DNA of 6,250 nucleotides from Spirochaetia bacterium (GTDB lineage Bacteria; Spirochaetota; Spirochaetia; DTKZ01). Of the stretch, positions 1 to 5,581 are shown piece by piece. The stretch is taken from the NCBI GenBank assembly GCA_031270615.1, contig JAISXE010000040.1:1-6250 (forward strand). Direction: 5' to 3'. The notes under the pieces were generated by a model, which worked only from the letters and a program-made list of their open reading frames with translations, was not told where the DNA came from and searched no databases. A program made the translations under genes and the position numbers. How positions within the stretch are numbered: position 1 is the first letter of the stretch; each line of letters begins with the position of its first letter.

Positions 1-40
1 CAACAAGTTAAGGCCAAAAGTCAGCCCGTGGGGCGCAAAG

Positions 41-91
41 GGCTGGTCGCAATTTTGCTTCGCAAAATTGCTGCTCGCCCATGCAGCCGGG
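41..91 (+). repeat. Repeat module C, copy 1 (hairpin with conserved flanks)
   Basis: The left flank GGCTGGTCG (41-49) and the right flank TGCTCGCCCATGCA (72-85) enclose a perfect hairpin whose arms are 49-58 and 62-71. The right flank runs on into CCGGG. The same two flanks recur at 149-205 around a completely different stem. The flanks are therefore the repeat, and the hairpin core is a variable insert that keeps its pairing. Confidence 0.8.
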
Positions 92-150
92 ATTGCAGCG
101 GAAATCCTTTTTGCCGCCCGGCGGCAAAAAGATTGAAGCGGAAAGCCTGG
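87..150 (+). repeat. Repeat module A, copy 1 (AGCGGAAA hairpin AGCGGAAA)
   Basis: The phrase GGGATTGCAGCGGAAATCC (89-107) is followed by hairpin 108-130 and then by GATTGAAGCGGAAAGCC (131-147). The hairpin is therefore bracketed by two related direct copies of GATTGnAGCGGAAA. The second copy of the module is at 2695-2754: its left phrase differs at one base of 19, and its right phrase matches at about 16 of 20 positions. The last part of the right phrase (CGGAAAGCC) also appears at 535-543. Confidence 0.8.
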
Positions 151-212
151 CTGGTCGTATTTTTGTATCCGCGTAGCGGATACAAAAATACTGCTCGCCC
201 ATGCAACCCGGG
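149..212 (+). repeat. Repeat module C, copy 2 (16-bp hairpin with conserved flanks)
   Basis: The flanks GGCTGGTCG (149-157) and TGCTCGCCCATGCA (192-205) match copy 1 exactly. The core is a perfect 16-bp inverted repeat (157-172 with 176-191) closed by loop GTA. The stem shares only a general T-rich to GC-rich arrangement with the copy 1 stem. After the right flank the sequence passes through CCCGG into another hairpin (213-236), the same order of parts seen near 541-580 and 2750-2782. Confidence 0.8.
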
Positions 213-330
213 TTTTTGGCGCGGAAGCGCCAAAAATGCGCACACCCCTTTCTTAACTTGTTGACAGTGGGAATTAGGGATGGGGAATTCAGTCGTTGCG
301 AGGGGCTTTTTATCTTTCCTGATTCTTTCT

Positions 331-383
331 TCTTCGTCAGTGTGATCAGTGGTTTCTTGGTCCGTGCCGTCAGTGGTTTTCTT
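331..383 (-). repeat. Degenerate AACCACTGAC-type short-period repeat, copy 1
   Basis: On the plus strand GTCAGTGTGATCAGTGGTTT (336-355) is followed by GTCAGTGGTTTT (369-380). On the minus strand these read as AACCACTGAC / AACCACTGATCACACTGAC with a GAAGAAG tail. Two CAGTGGTT cores occur 25 bp apart (348-355 and 371-378). A related tract with the same ending lies at 5965-6040. I see no coding capacity. This kind of low-complexity intergenic tract recurs in several bacterial genomes in my general knowledge; I cannot name a formal family. Confidence 0.6.
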
Positions 384-391
384 CCGCGCGA

Positions 392-422
392 GACGCCGCT
401 ATGCGGCACGCGAAAGCGTGTC
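392..422 (+). other. Compact possible three-way-junction RNA fold
   Basis: A short closing stem GAC (392-394) with GTC (420-422) encloses two perfect small hairpins. One is GCCGC-TAT-GCGGC (395-407). The other is ACGC-GAAA-GCGT (408-419), closed by a GAAA tetraloop of the GNRA class. The fold is read directly from complementarity. Whether it is transcribed or functional is unknown; GC-rich spacers give such small hairpins by chance fairly often. Confidence 0.35.
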
Positions 423-505
423 CATCTTGCAGGCCACATGGCGAGAGCCCACAAAAAACACTGGGGGAAATACAGGCAACAGGGCGATTGGAGGGGCGCG
501 AAGCG

Positions 506-580
506 GCCACGCGCGTGGCGCGGGGCGGAACCCCCGGAAAGCCCGGTTTTTTTGCCGGGCGGCCCGGCAAAAAAACGCGC
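506..580 (+). repeat. GC-rich hairpin cluster with a T7/A7 repeat hairpin (module B)
   Basis: Three structures sit in a row. The first is a 14-bp perfect palindrome GCCACGCGCGTGGC (506-519). The second is GGGG-CGGAA-CCCC (522-534). The third is a strong 13-bp stem, TTTTTTTGCCGGG (547-559) pairing with 563-575 around loop CGG. The last is preceded by CGGAAAGCCCGG (535-546) and followed by CGCGCC, the same frame of flanks as the hairpins at 213-236 and 2755-2777. It could act as a factor-independent stop for transcription arriving from the left, although no T-run follows the stem. Confidence 0.65.
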
Positions 581-629
581 CCTAATCCCTCCATTCCTAA
601 TTCTTCCTGCGAATTGCTGAAGATTTTCA

Positions 630-657
630 TTGAATACTTTTCCTTTTTCCTGTAATA
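630..657 (+). promoter_or_regulatory. Candidate sigma-70-type promoter for the galK-like/surE genes
   Basis: A TTGAAT element (630-635) and a TAATAT element (652-657) are separated by 16 bp. Each matches four of six consensus positions. They lie in a locally AT-rich patch (about 610-660) that stands out from the GC-rich surroundings, 40 bp upstream of the ATG at 697. No operator palindrome is evident between the promoter and the gene. Confidence 0.45.
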
Positions 658-696
658 TATGAGCATGACCAATACGATGCGGGAGGGGCGGGATTC

Positions 697-1842
697 ATGA
701 AGAATGTGGAGGCCCTCCACAAGGAAGAATACGGCGCGCCGCCGCAACTGGTTGCCGTGGCCCCGGGGATAGCCCATATCCTGGGGGAGCATACCGAGAT
801 TACCGGCGGTCTTGCCATGCCGTTCGCGCTGAACCGGGGCGTGGGTTTCGCGGTGTCCCAGCGGAAGGACAATTCCTTGCGGTTTTTCGCGGCCGATTAC
901 AACGAAAGAAAACGCACGAGCATCGCGAATATCAAGTACAAGCGGGAGGACCGCTGGGCCAACTACCTGAAGGGGGTTATTAGCGGTTTTCTTGGCGCGG
1001 GTTATGTCGTAAAGGGCCTGGATATTACCCTGACGGGGGACGTGCCTGCGGGAATCGGGCTTGGCTCCTCGGCGGCCCTGACGGTCGCGGCGGCTTTCGG
1101 CATCAAGAACCTTCTGGGGTTTTCCCTTTCCGACCGGCAGTTGGTCGATTTCGCCTGGAAGGCGGAGACCGGCTTTATGGGCATGCAGACAGGCGCGATT
1201 GAGAGCTTTGCCTCGTTTCTGTGCAGGAAGAAGCAGGCGCTTTTCCTGGATACGAATTACCTTGAATACCGCTATGTCCCCCTGGGCATAAAGGGGGCGA
1301 AATTCCTTATCACGGATTCCCAGATTCCGCGCGTGGTCGGCGGCGAGGATCTTTCCGTGCAAAAGGAAGACTACCAGAGGAGCCTTGAACTGCTTGGCAG
1401 GCGCAGGCCGGGCGCCACATTGAAGGATTATTCGCCCAAGGATATACGCGAGAGTATCGGCATTCTGCCGGAGAACCTGCGGCGCAGGTGCCTGCATGTC
1501 GTTGAGGAGAATGCCCGCGTCAGAGAGGCGGAGGAGATCCTGCGTTCCCGTGGGAAGCTGGAGAATCTGGGAAAGATCATGACGCGCTCGCACGAGAGCC
1601 TGCGCGATTTGCTTGAGGTGTCCTGCCCCGAGTTCGACTGGCTGGTGAAGCGCTCCGCCGAAACCGAGGGCGTGTACGGTTCGCGGCTGACGGGCGCGGG
1701 CTACGGGCGCTGCACCATCACGCTGATCCAGGAGAACGCCATCCCCGAGTATGAGAAGAGGCTGGAGGAGTATGAGAGGATTTTCGGTTTCAAGGCCAGC
1801 GTTTTTGTCTGCGAGCCTTCTGGAGGGGTAAAGCTGCTGTAG
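697..1842 (+). CDS. galK: Galactokinase-family GHMP kinase with altered active-site residues
   Basis: The 381-residue product has the normal length for a cytoplasmic galactokinase, the enzyme that makes galactose-1-phosphate from galactose and ATP for the Leloir pathway. All three GHMP regions are visible. The N-terminal sugar-binding segment APGIAHILGEHTEITGG is at residues 22-38. The phosphate-binding loop PAGIGLGSSAA is at 117-127. The C-terminal LTGAGYGRC segment lies in the last 60 residues. Key positions differ from classical galactokinases. The segment normally reads APGRxNLIGEHTDYN, so the catalytic Arg is Ile25 and the sugar-contacting Asp is Glu34. The usual CGxMDQ motif reads TGAIES, putting Glu169 in place of the catalytic Asp. 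Glu31 and His32 are kept. The start is supported by GGAGG at 682-686. surE follows 11 bp downstream. No other gal genes are present. It may act on another sugar or have lost kinase activity; the family call is sure, the substrate is not. Confidence 0.85.
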   Translation: MKNVEALHKEEYGAPPQLVAVAPGIAHILGEHTEITGGLAMPFALNRGVGFAVSQRKDNSLRFFAADYNERKRTSIANIKYKREDRWANYLKGVISGFLGAGYVVKGLDITLTGDVPAGIGLGSSAALTVAAAFGIKNLLGFSLSDRQLVDFAWKAETGFMGMQTGAIESFASFLCRKKQALFLDTNYLEYRYVPLGIKGAKFLITDSQIPRVVGGEDLSVQKEDYQRSLELLGRRRPGATLKDYSPKDIRESIGILPENLRRRCLHVVEENARVREAEEILRSRGKLENLGKIMTRSHESLRDLLEVSCPEFDWLVKRSAETEGVYGSRLTGAGYGRCTITLIQENAIPEYEKRLEEYERIFGFKASVFVCEPSGGVKLL

Positions 1843-1853
1843 GCGGCGCCATT

Positions 1854-2594
1854 ATGCGTGTTGTGCTGACAAACGACGACGGAGTGCATAGTCCCGGGCT
1901 GGAGGCCCTGCGGCTGTCCCTGGAGGCGGAACACGAGGTTTGGGTTTTCGCCCCCGACGGGGAGCGCTCGGGAACCTCGCACCGCATCACCCTGAATGCG
2001 CCGCTTATGAAAAAGAGGCTGGCCGAAAGGGTGTATTCCTGTTCCGGTTCTCCGGCGGACTGCGTGCTTCTGGCCGTGCTGGGGGCTTTGCCCTTCAAGC
2101 CCGACATGGTTATCGCCGGCATCAATATCGGGCCGAACATCGGCACGGATATCGTGTATTCGGGAACCGCCGCCGCGGCCAGGCAGGGGGCGCTGATGGG
2201 TATTCCCGCGCTGGCCGTGTCGCTGGACGCGGCGGAAAAGCCTTTCCGCTTTGGGCCGCTTGCCCGCTTTGTCGCCCTGAACCTGGGGGAGTTCGCCTCG
2301 CTGTGGGATGATTCGCATTTCGTGAATATCAACGCCCCGAACAGCGAGGCCTACGCGGGAACCGCTATAACCCGGCCCTCGCGCCGGCGTTACCGCGACA
2401 AGCTTGAGGAGCTGCGGCTGCCGGACGGGAACTCCTGCTATTACCTTCACGGGACCCAGCCCGATACCGACGGGGGGCCCCTCGGCGACTGGGAAGCCCT
2501 GGGGCGCAACAGGGTGTCCGTTTCGCCGGTGCTGCTGCAGCCGCTAGGCCACGAAGAAGACGGGGCTTACCGGAGGGCGCGTTTTGCGTTGTGA
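1854..2594 (+). CDS. surE: SurE 5'/3'-nucleotidase (survival protein family)
   Basis: The 246-residue product is a full-length SurE, a metal-dependent phosphatase that removes phosphate from nucleoside 5'- and 3'-monophosphates and, in some members, from short polyphosphate. The N-terminal signature TNDDG supplies the metal ligands Asp8 and Asp9. PDGERSGTSH supplies Ser39. GINIGPNIGTDIVYSGT (residues 89-105) holds the conserved Asn91 and Asn95, one of which completes the metal site. SGSPADC (64-70) matches the family's GTPADC segment. There is no signal peptide, which fits a cytoplasmic enzyme. The start ATG lies 11 bp after the galactokinase-like stop with only a weak AGG upstream, so it probably relies on read-through ribosomes from that gene. 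Its C-terminus is Arg-rich (RRARFAL) and slightly divergent. The stop codon overlaps a possible promoter for the downstream genes. Confidence 0.95.
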   Translation: MRVVLTNDDGVHSPGLEALRLSLEAEHEVWVFAPDGERSGTSHRITLNAPLMKKRLAERVYSCSGSPADCVLLAVLGALPFKPDMVIAGINIGPNIGTDIVYSGTAAAARQGALMGIPALAVSLDAAEKPFRFGPLARFVALNLGEFASLWDDSHFVNINAPNSEAYAGTAITRPSRRRYRDKLEELRLPDGNSCYYLHGTQPDTDGGPLGDWEALGRNRVSVSPVLLQPLGHEEDGAYRRARFAL

Positions 2595-2617
2595 AAACCG
2601 GGAAACTGGGGTAGAAT
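2589..2617 (+). promoter_or_regulatory. Possible internal promoter at the end of surE
   Basis: TTGTGA (2589-2594, including the surE stop codon) and TAGAAT (2612-2617) are spaced by exactly 17 bp. They match four and five of six consensus bases. It would transcribe the spacer repeat and the three downstream genes. The surroundings are GC-rich, so the match could be accidental. Confidence 0.3.
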
Positions 2618-2694
2618 GGGGGGAGGGTGCGGTTACGGACTGGCTGCCGGTTTCCATGCCGGCGTGGTCCGCGGTTTCTCTTTCTTCCGCGCCA

Positions 2695-2782
2695 GGGATA
2701 GCAGCGGAAATCCTTTTGCCGCGGCGCGGCAAAAGATTGCAGCGAATAGCCCGGTTTTTTTGCCGCAGGCAAAAAAAGGCGC
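2695..2782 (+). repeat. Hairpin-repeat mosaic (modules A and B) in the surE-TPR spacer
   Basis: This is a second copy of the mosaic found at the left edge of the window. GGGATAGCAGCGGAAATCC (2695-2713) differs at one base from 89-107. It is followed by hairpin 2714-2734 (TTTTGCCGC with GCGGCAAAA, loop GGC) and then GATTGCAGCGAATAGCCCGG (2735-2754). Next comes a T7/A7 hairpin (2755-2764 with 2768-2777, loop GCA), then GGCGCC. The order CCCGG, T7 hairpin, nGCGCC is shared with 542-580. The repeat is transcribed if the gene run is one operon, so it could shape the mRNA between surE and the TPR gene. The rest of the 231-bp spacer shows a small GCCGG/CCGGC hairpin (2646-2663) and nothing else clear. 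Confidence 0.75.
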
Positions 2783-2825
2783 CCGCAAAAACAAGCGCGG
2801 GCAAAAGCGGGACAAGGGACGGGGG

Positions 2826-3515
2826 ATGAAAAACGAAGCGTCTTTTACAGAAGGGGTCCGCCTTTTCAGGAACAAGCGCTATGAGGCGGCGCTGAGGGAA
2901 TTCCTGGAACTCCAGACCGTCGGGGGGGAGTATCCTGAGCTTTCCTATTACCTGGGGCTGTGTTATACGCATCTTGAGAAATACGATGAGGCGCTTCTGT
3001 ATCTGGAGCAGGTCGTGGCTTCCGAGGAGGGTCTTATCCACCTGTACCAGGGCCGGATGCTCCTGGGGGTGATTTACGCGATTACCAAACGCTACCGCCT
3101 GGCCGAGTTCGAGTTCCGCAAGCTGCTGGACGACGGTTTTGAGTCGGCGAAGGTGTACAGCGCCCTTGCCTATGTGCTGTTTTTGCAGAGGAAGCCGGAG
3201 CAGAGCATCGCCTTTTTGGAGAAGGCCCTGGGGCTGGAGGAGGACAATGCCAACGCGCTGAATTCCCTGGGGTATATCCTTGCGGAACAGAACACGCGGC
3301 TGGCGGCTGCCCGGAAATGCTGCGAGCGCGCGGTTGAGAAAAATCCCAAAAACCCGGCTTACCTGGATTCCCTCGGCTGGGTGTATTACCGGCTGGGCAA
3401 TTTGAAGGACGCGAGGATGCTTTTGCGCAAGGCTGTTGAGTATGCTCCCCGCAACAAGGAGATACTGGCGCACCTGCGGGCGGTTATGGAGGCTATGGGG
3501 GCCGTGGACAAATGA
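2826..3515 (+). CDS. Six-repeat TPR protein, cytoplasmic
   Basis: The 229-residue product consists almost wholly of tetratricopeptide repeats, helical hairpins that serve as protein-binding scaffolds. I count six of about 34 residues each, covering residues 5 to about 220. The best are repeat 2 (SYYLGLCYTHLEKYDEALLYLE), repeat 5 (NALNSLGYILAEQ) and repeat 6 (AYLDSLGWVYYRLGNLKDAR). No signal peptide or membrane segment is seen. The frame is open upstream to an ATG at 2616, but that extension translates the spacer repeat. The ATG at 2826 has AAGGGA (2814-2819) at good spacing and begins directly with TPR sequence, so I choose it. A run of seven G (2922-2928) lies near the start. The stop overlaps the next start (ATGA), which suggests translational coupling to the secreted TPR/NHL protein. 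The partner is unknown. Confidence 0.88.
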   Translation: MKNEASFTEGVRLFRNKRYEAALREFLELQTVGGEYPELSYYLGLCYTHLEKYDEALLYLEQVVASEEGLIHLYQGRMLLGVIYAITKRYRLAEFEFRKLLDDGFESAKVYSALAYVLFLQRKPEQSIAFLEKALGLEEDNANALNSLGYILAEQNTRLAAARKCCERAVEKNPKNPAYLDSLGWVYYRLGNLKDARMLLRKAVEYAPRNKEILAHLRAVMEAMGAVDK

Positions 3516-5581
3516 GAAGGTTTTTCCCGTTTTGCCTGGTGTTTTTCGCGTGCTTCTTTTCCGTTTTTGCCCAAGAGGGGCCGGGGCCGGGGCCGGATCC
3601 CGCGCAGGCGGGAAACCTCGATTTCGACCAGGTAAGGGCCGACGAGGAGCTGCGTTCCGGGGTGCGGGCCTTCCACAACGGTTTCTACACGGAGGCGATT
3701 CTTTCGTTCCAGAAGTCCCTTTCCTTCAAGCCGACGGCTGTTCTGGCGAGGTCCTGGCTGGGGCGGGCTTACTACCTTGCGGGTTTCAACGAGGCGGCGC
3801 TGTCCGAGTGGAAGACGGCTTCCGCCGCCGCGGGCGGCGCCGTGCTTTTGGACAGCTTTATCGAAATCCTGGAGGCCCGGCAGGGGCTGGTGCGGGAACT
3901 CGGCTTGGGGGAAAGGTGGGTCCTTGCGGGCGATATTGCGGGCGCTTCGGGCGAGCTTACGGTTTTCCGGCGGCCTTCCGCGGTGCATGCCCGGGGCGAC
4001 GGTTCCTTTTTCCTGGTGAGCTACCTGACCAACGAGGTCGTGCGGATTGATTTGAACGGCTTTGTGAAGCAGCGTTTCCGGGGGGGGCTTGCGGGTTTCG
4101 ACCATCCTTTTGATATGGCCGAGGCGGATGACGGCTCGGTGTATGTGAGCGAATTCCGGGGAGACCGGGTGACGAAGTGCGGCGCTTCCGGCGAGGTTCT
4201 GGCTGTTCTGGGGGGCAGGGGCCGCGGGCCGGGGCAGCTTCTGGGGCCGCAGTACCTTGCCCTTGATCCTGATGGCAGCCTCTATGTTTCGGACTGGGGC
4301 AACCGCAGGGTTGTCAAGTTCAACAGGGACGGGGAGTATGTCACGAGTTTCGGGGAGAAAAACGAGTTTTATCCCGGTTTCATCGCCCCGACGGGGATCG
4401 CCGTCCATAACGGCTATGTCTATGTGGCGGACAGGCAGCGCGGGCATCTTGCCGTGTTCGACACAAGCGGCAACTATATGGCGACGCTTCTTGAGGGGCG
4501 CCTTGCCGCCCCGGAGGGGATAAACGTCCTGGATGGCGGGAGGTTCCTTATCGCCGACACGACAAGGATTTTCTCCTACAATGTGGAGGATGGCGGGCTT
4601 GCGCTGCTTTCGGATTTTTCGGGGCAGGCGAGGCGCGTTTTGTCCGCCGATGTGGAGGCCAACGGGAGCATCGTCGCGGCGGATTTTGATGCGGGTTCGG
4701 TGCATGTCCTGTCGGAGCTGGCGGGCGTTTCGTCGGGGCTGGCGGTGATGGTCAGGCGGGTTAGCGCGGCGGGGCATCCTGATGTGCAGGTGGATGTGCA
4801 TGTGTCGGACCGCGCGGGCGATCCGGTTGTGGGGCTGGATGTCCAGAATTTTATTGTGACCGAGGGGAGGCTCGGCGTGGGGGCCACGCAGATGCCTTTT
4901 GCCTCCTACCGCTCGGATGCCGTGGAGGCGGCCCTTGTCGTGAGCCGCTCCCCCGCGATGGCTTCCCGGGCCGCGTTGACGGAGCGGGTTGTCCGGGATC
5001 TTGCCGGCAGGCTTTCGGGTTTCGCCTCCTTTCGCGTCATATCCGCGGGGCCGGTTCCGGCCCTTGTGTCCCGCCCGGGAGACGGCCTTGAGGCCATGGT
5101 GCGCGCCGCCGTCGACAGGAAAGAGAACCACTCGCCGGCCTGGGCTTTTGATCTTGGCCTGCGACTTGGGGTCACGGAACTCCTTTCCACCCGGAACAGG
5201 AAGGCCGTTATTTTCCTGACCGACGGCGACCTTGGCCGGGACGCGTTCCGCTCATACGGGCTGCAGGAAACCCTGGATTATATGCGGAACAACTCCATCG
5301 TTTTTTATCCCGTGTATACCCAGCCGCCTGCGGCGGGCGAGGAGCTTGATTTTCTGGCAAGGGAAACCGGCGGGAAGGTGTTCCGGTATTATACGGCGGA
5401 GGCTTTGGGTTCCCTTGCCCGCGACCTGGCCGGGCAGAAGGACGGCAATTACCTTTTGAGTTACCGCTCCTCGCGCCCGACGGATTTCGGCCGTGCCTAT
5501 ATCCCTGTCGAGGTGGAGGTGAACCTGGTGCGGAAATCGGGCCGGGACGAGGCGGGGTATTTTGCCCCCCTGGAATTCTAG
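3512..5581 (+). CDS. Exported TPR / NHL beta-propeller / degenerate VWA-like protein
   Basis: The 689-residue product starts with a clear signal peptide (MRR, a hydrophobic stretch to residue 19, probable cleavage at VFA-Q after Ala20), so it acts outside the cytoplasmic membrane. A Pro-Gly linker (24-30) follows, then one to two TPRs (about 47-110). About six NHL-type propeller blades span about 147-405. Good examples are GSLYVSDWGNRRVVKFNRDG and YVYVADRQRGHLAVFDTSG. A short beta module (VHVSDRAGDPVVGLDVQNF, ending at residue 447) precedes a VWA-like fold, as in the VWFA-related acidobacterial domain family. The metal site is degenerate: DxSxS is replaced by SRSPA (478-482), while TDGD (570-573) is kept. 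A run of eight G (4080-4087) lies in the propeller. It overlaps the TPR gene by 4 bp and abuts the cysteine-rich gene. An early Cys14 is not a good lipobox. The domain calls are firm; ligand and role are unknown. Confidence 0.88.
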   Translation: MRRFFPFCLVFFACFFSVFAQEGPGPGPDPAQAGNLDFDQVRADEELRSGVRAFHNGFYTEAILSFQKSLSFKPTAVLARSWLGRAYYLAGFNEAALSEWKTASAAAGGAVLLDSFIEILEARQGLVRELGLGERWVLAGDIAGASGELTVFRRPSAVHARGDGSFFLVSYLTNEVVRIDLNGFVKQRFRGGLAGFDHPFDMAEADDGSVYVSEFRGDRVTKCGASGEVLAVLGGRGRGPGQLLGPQYLALDPDGSLYVSDWGNRRVVKFNRDGEYVTSFGEKNEFYPGFIAPTGIAVHNGYVYVADRQRGHLAVFDTSGNYMATLLEGRLAAPEGINVLDGGRFLIADTTRIFSYNVEDGGLALLSDFSGQARRVLSADVEANGSIVAADFDAGSVHVLSELAGVSSGLAVMVRRVSAAGHPDVQVDVHVSDRAGDPVVGLDVQNFIVTEGRLGVGATQMPFASYRSDAVEAALVVSRSPAMASRAALTERVVRDLAGRLSGFASFRVISAGPVPALVSRPGDGLEAMVRAAVDRKENHSPAWAFDLGLRLGVTELLSTRNRKAVIFLTDGDLGRDAFRSYGLQETLDYMRNNSIVFYPVYTQPPAAGEELDFLARETGGKVFRYYTAEALGSLARDLAGQKDGNYLLSYRSSRPTDFGRAYIPVEVEVNLVRKSGRDEAGYFAPLEF

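Larger units (their letters stand above)
1..263. repeat. Composite hairpin-repeat mosaic bounded by a 12-bp inverted repeat
   Basis: No convincing gene lies here. The first 12 bases, CAACAAGTTAAG, return as an exact reverse complement at 252-263. Between them are four perfect hairpins: 49-71 (10-bp stem, loop TTC), 108-130 (10 bp plus a possible closing pair, loop CCG), 157-191 (16-bp stem, loop GTA) and 213-236 (10-bp stem, loop GGAA). Each has an AT-rich outer stem with the T-run in the 5' arm. Conserved phrases link the hairpins: GGCTGGTCG, TGCTCGCCCATGCA and GATTGnAGCGGAAA. Open frames cross the region on both strands, but their proteins only restate the repeat. It may be a miniature mobile element, a structured-RNA source or a set of transcription stops. 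The function is unknown, and the element may extend left of the window. Confidence 0.75.
271..603. repeat. Gene-free spacer flanked by imperfect inverted GAATTAGG blocks
   Basis: The block at 271-290 (GAATTAGGGATGGGGAATTC) is related to the reverse complement of 584-603, which reads GAATTAGGAATGGAGGGATT. The two agree except for a few substitutions and one shifted base. The roughly 330-bp interval they bound contains the CAGTGGTT repeat and the GC-rich hairpin cluster and has no convincing gene. The arrangement may be a small non-autonomous insertion, or chance juxtaposition of low-complexity GGAATTAGG-type repeat tracts. Confidence 0.4.

Noticed and set aside
41..212. CRISPR array
   Set aside because: Only two copies of the flanks occur, the intervening segments are self-complementary hairpins unlike spacers, and no cas gene is present.
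1..263. Integron cassette with attC-like ends (GTTAAG / CTTAAC)
   Set aside because: The core sites do not fit GTTRRRY and RYYYAAC at the required positions, and no full attC hairpin follows the right end.
392..422. Riboswitch upstream of the galactokinase-like gene
   Set aside because: The fold is only about 30 bases, matches no riboswitch class I know, and lies upstream of the likely promoter at 630-657, so it would not be in the gene's leader.
8..620. Open frames on both strands in the left spacer
   Set aside because: Their products are translations of the repeats (for example NPGCMGEQ appears twice on the minus strand) with no ribosome-binding site and no domain.
370..1593. Long minus-strand open frame (407 codons) opposite the galactokinase-like gene
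   Set aside because: It mirrors a gene with clear GHMP motifs, its product is Arg/Pro/His-rich with no recognisable domain, and it runs into the repeat region. High GC content explains the lack of stops.
1701..2450. Minus-strand open frame opposite surE
   Set aside because: surE motifs on the plus strand are complete. The opposite frame shows no domain and has no supported start.
2616..2825. N-terminal extension of the TPR protein starting at 2616
   Set aside because: It translates the dispersed repeat, while the ATG at 2826 has a well-placed AAGGGA and begins at the TPR sequence. Kept only as a finding.
3386..5131. Long minus-strand open frame (581 codons) opposite the TPR and TPR/NHL/VWA genes
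   Set aside because: The plus-strand product has a signal peptide and well-formed TPR and NHL repeats. The minus product is low-complexity Arg/His/Pro sequence.
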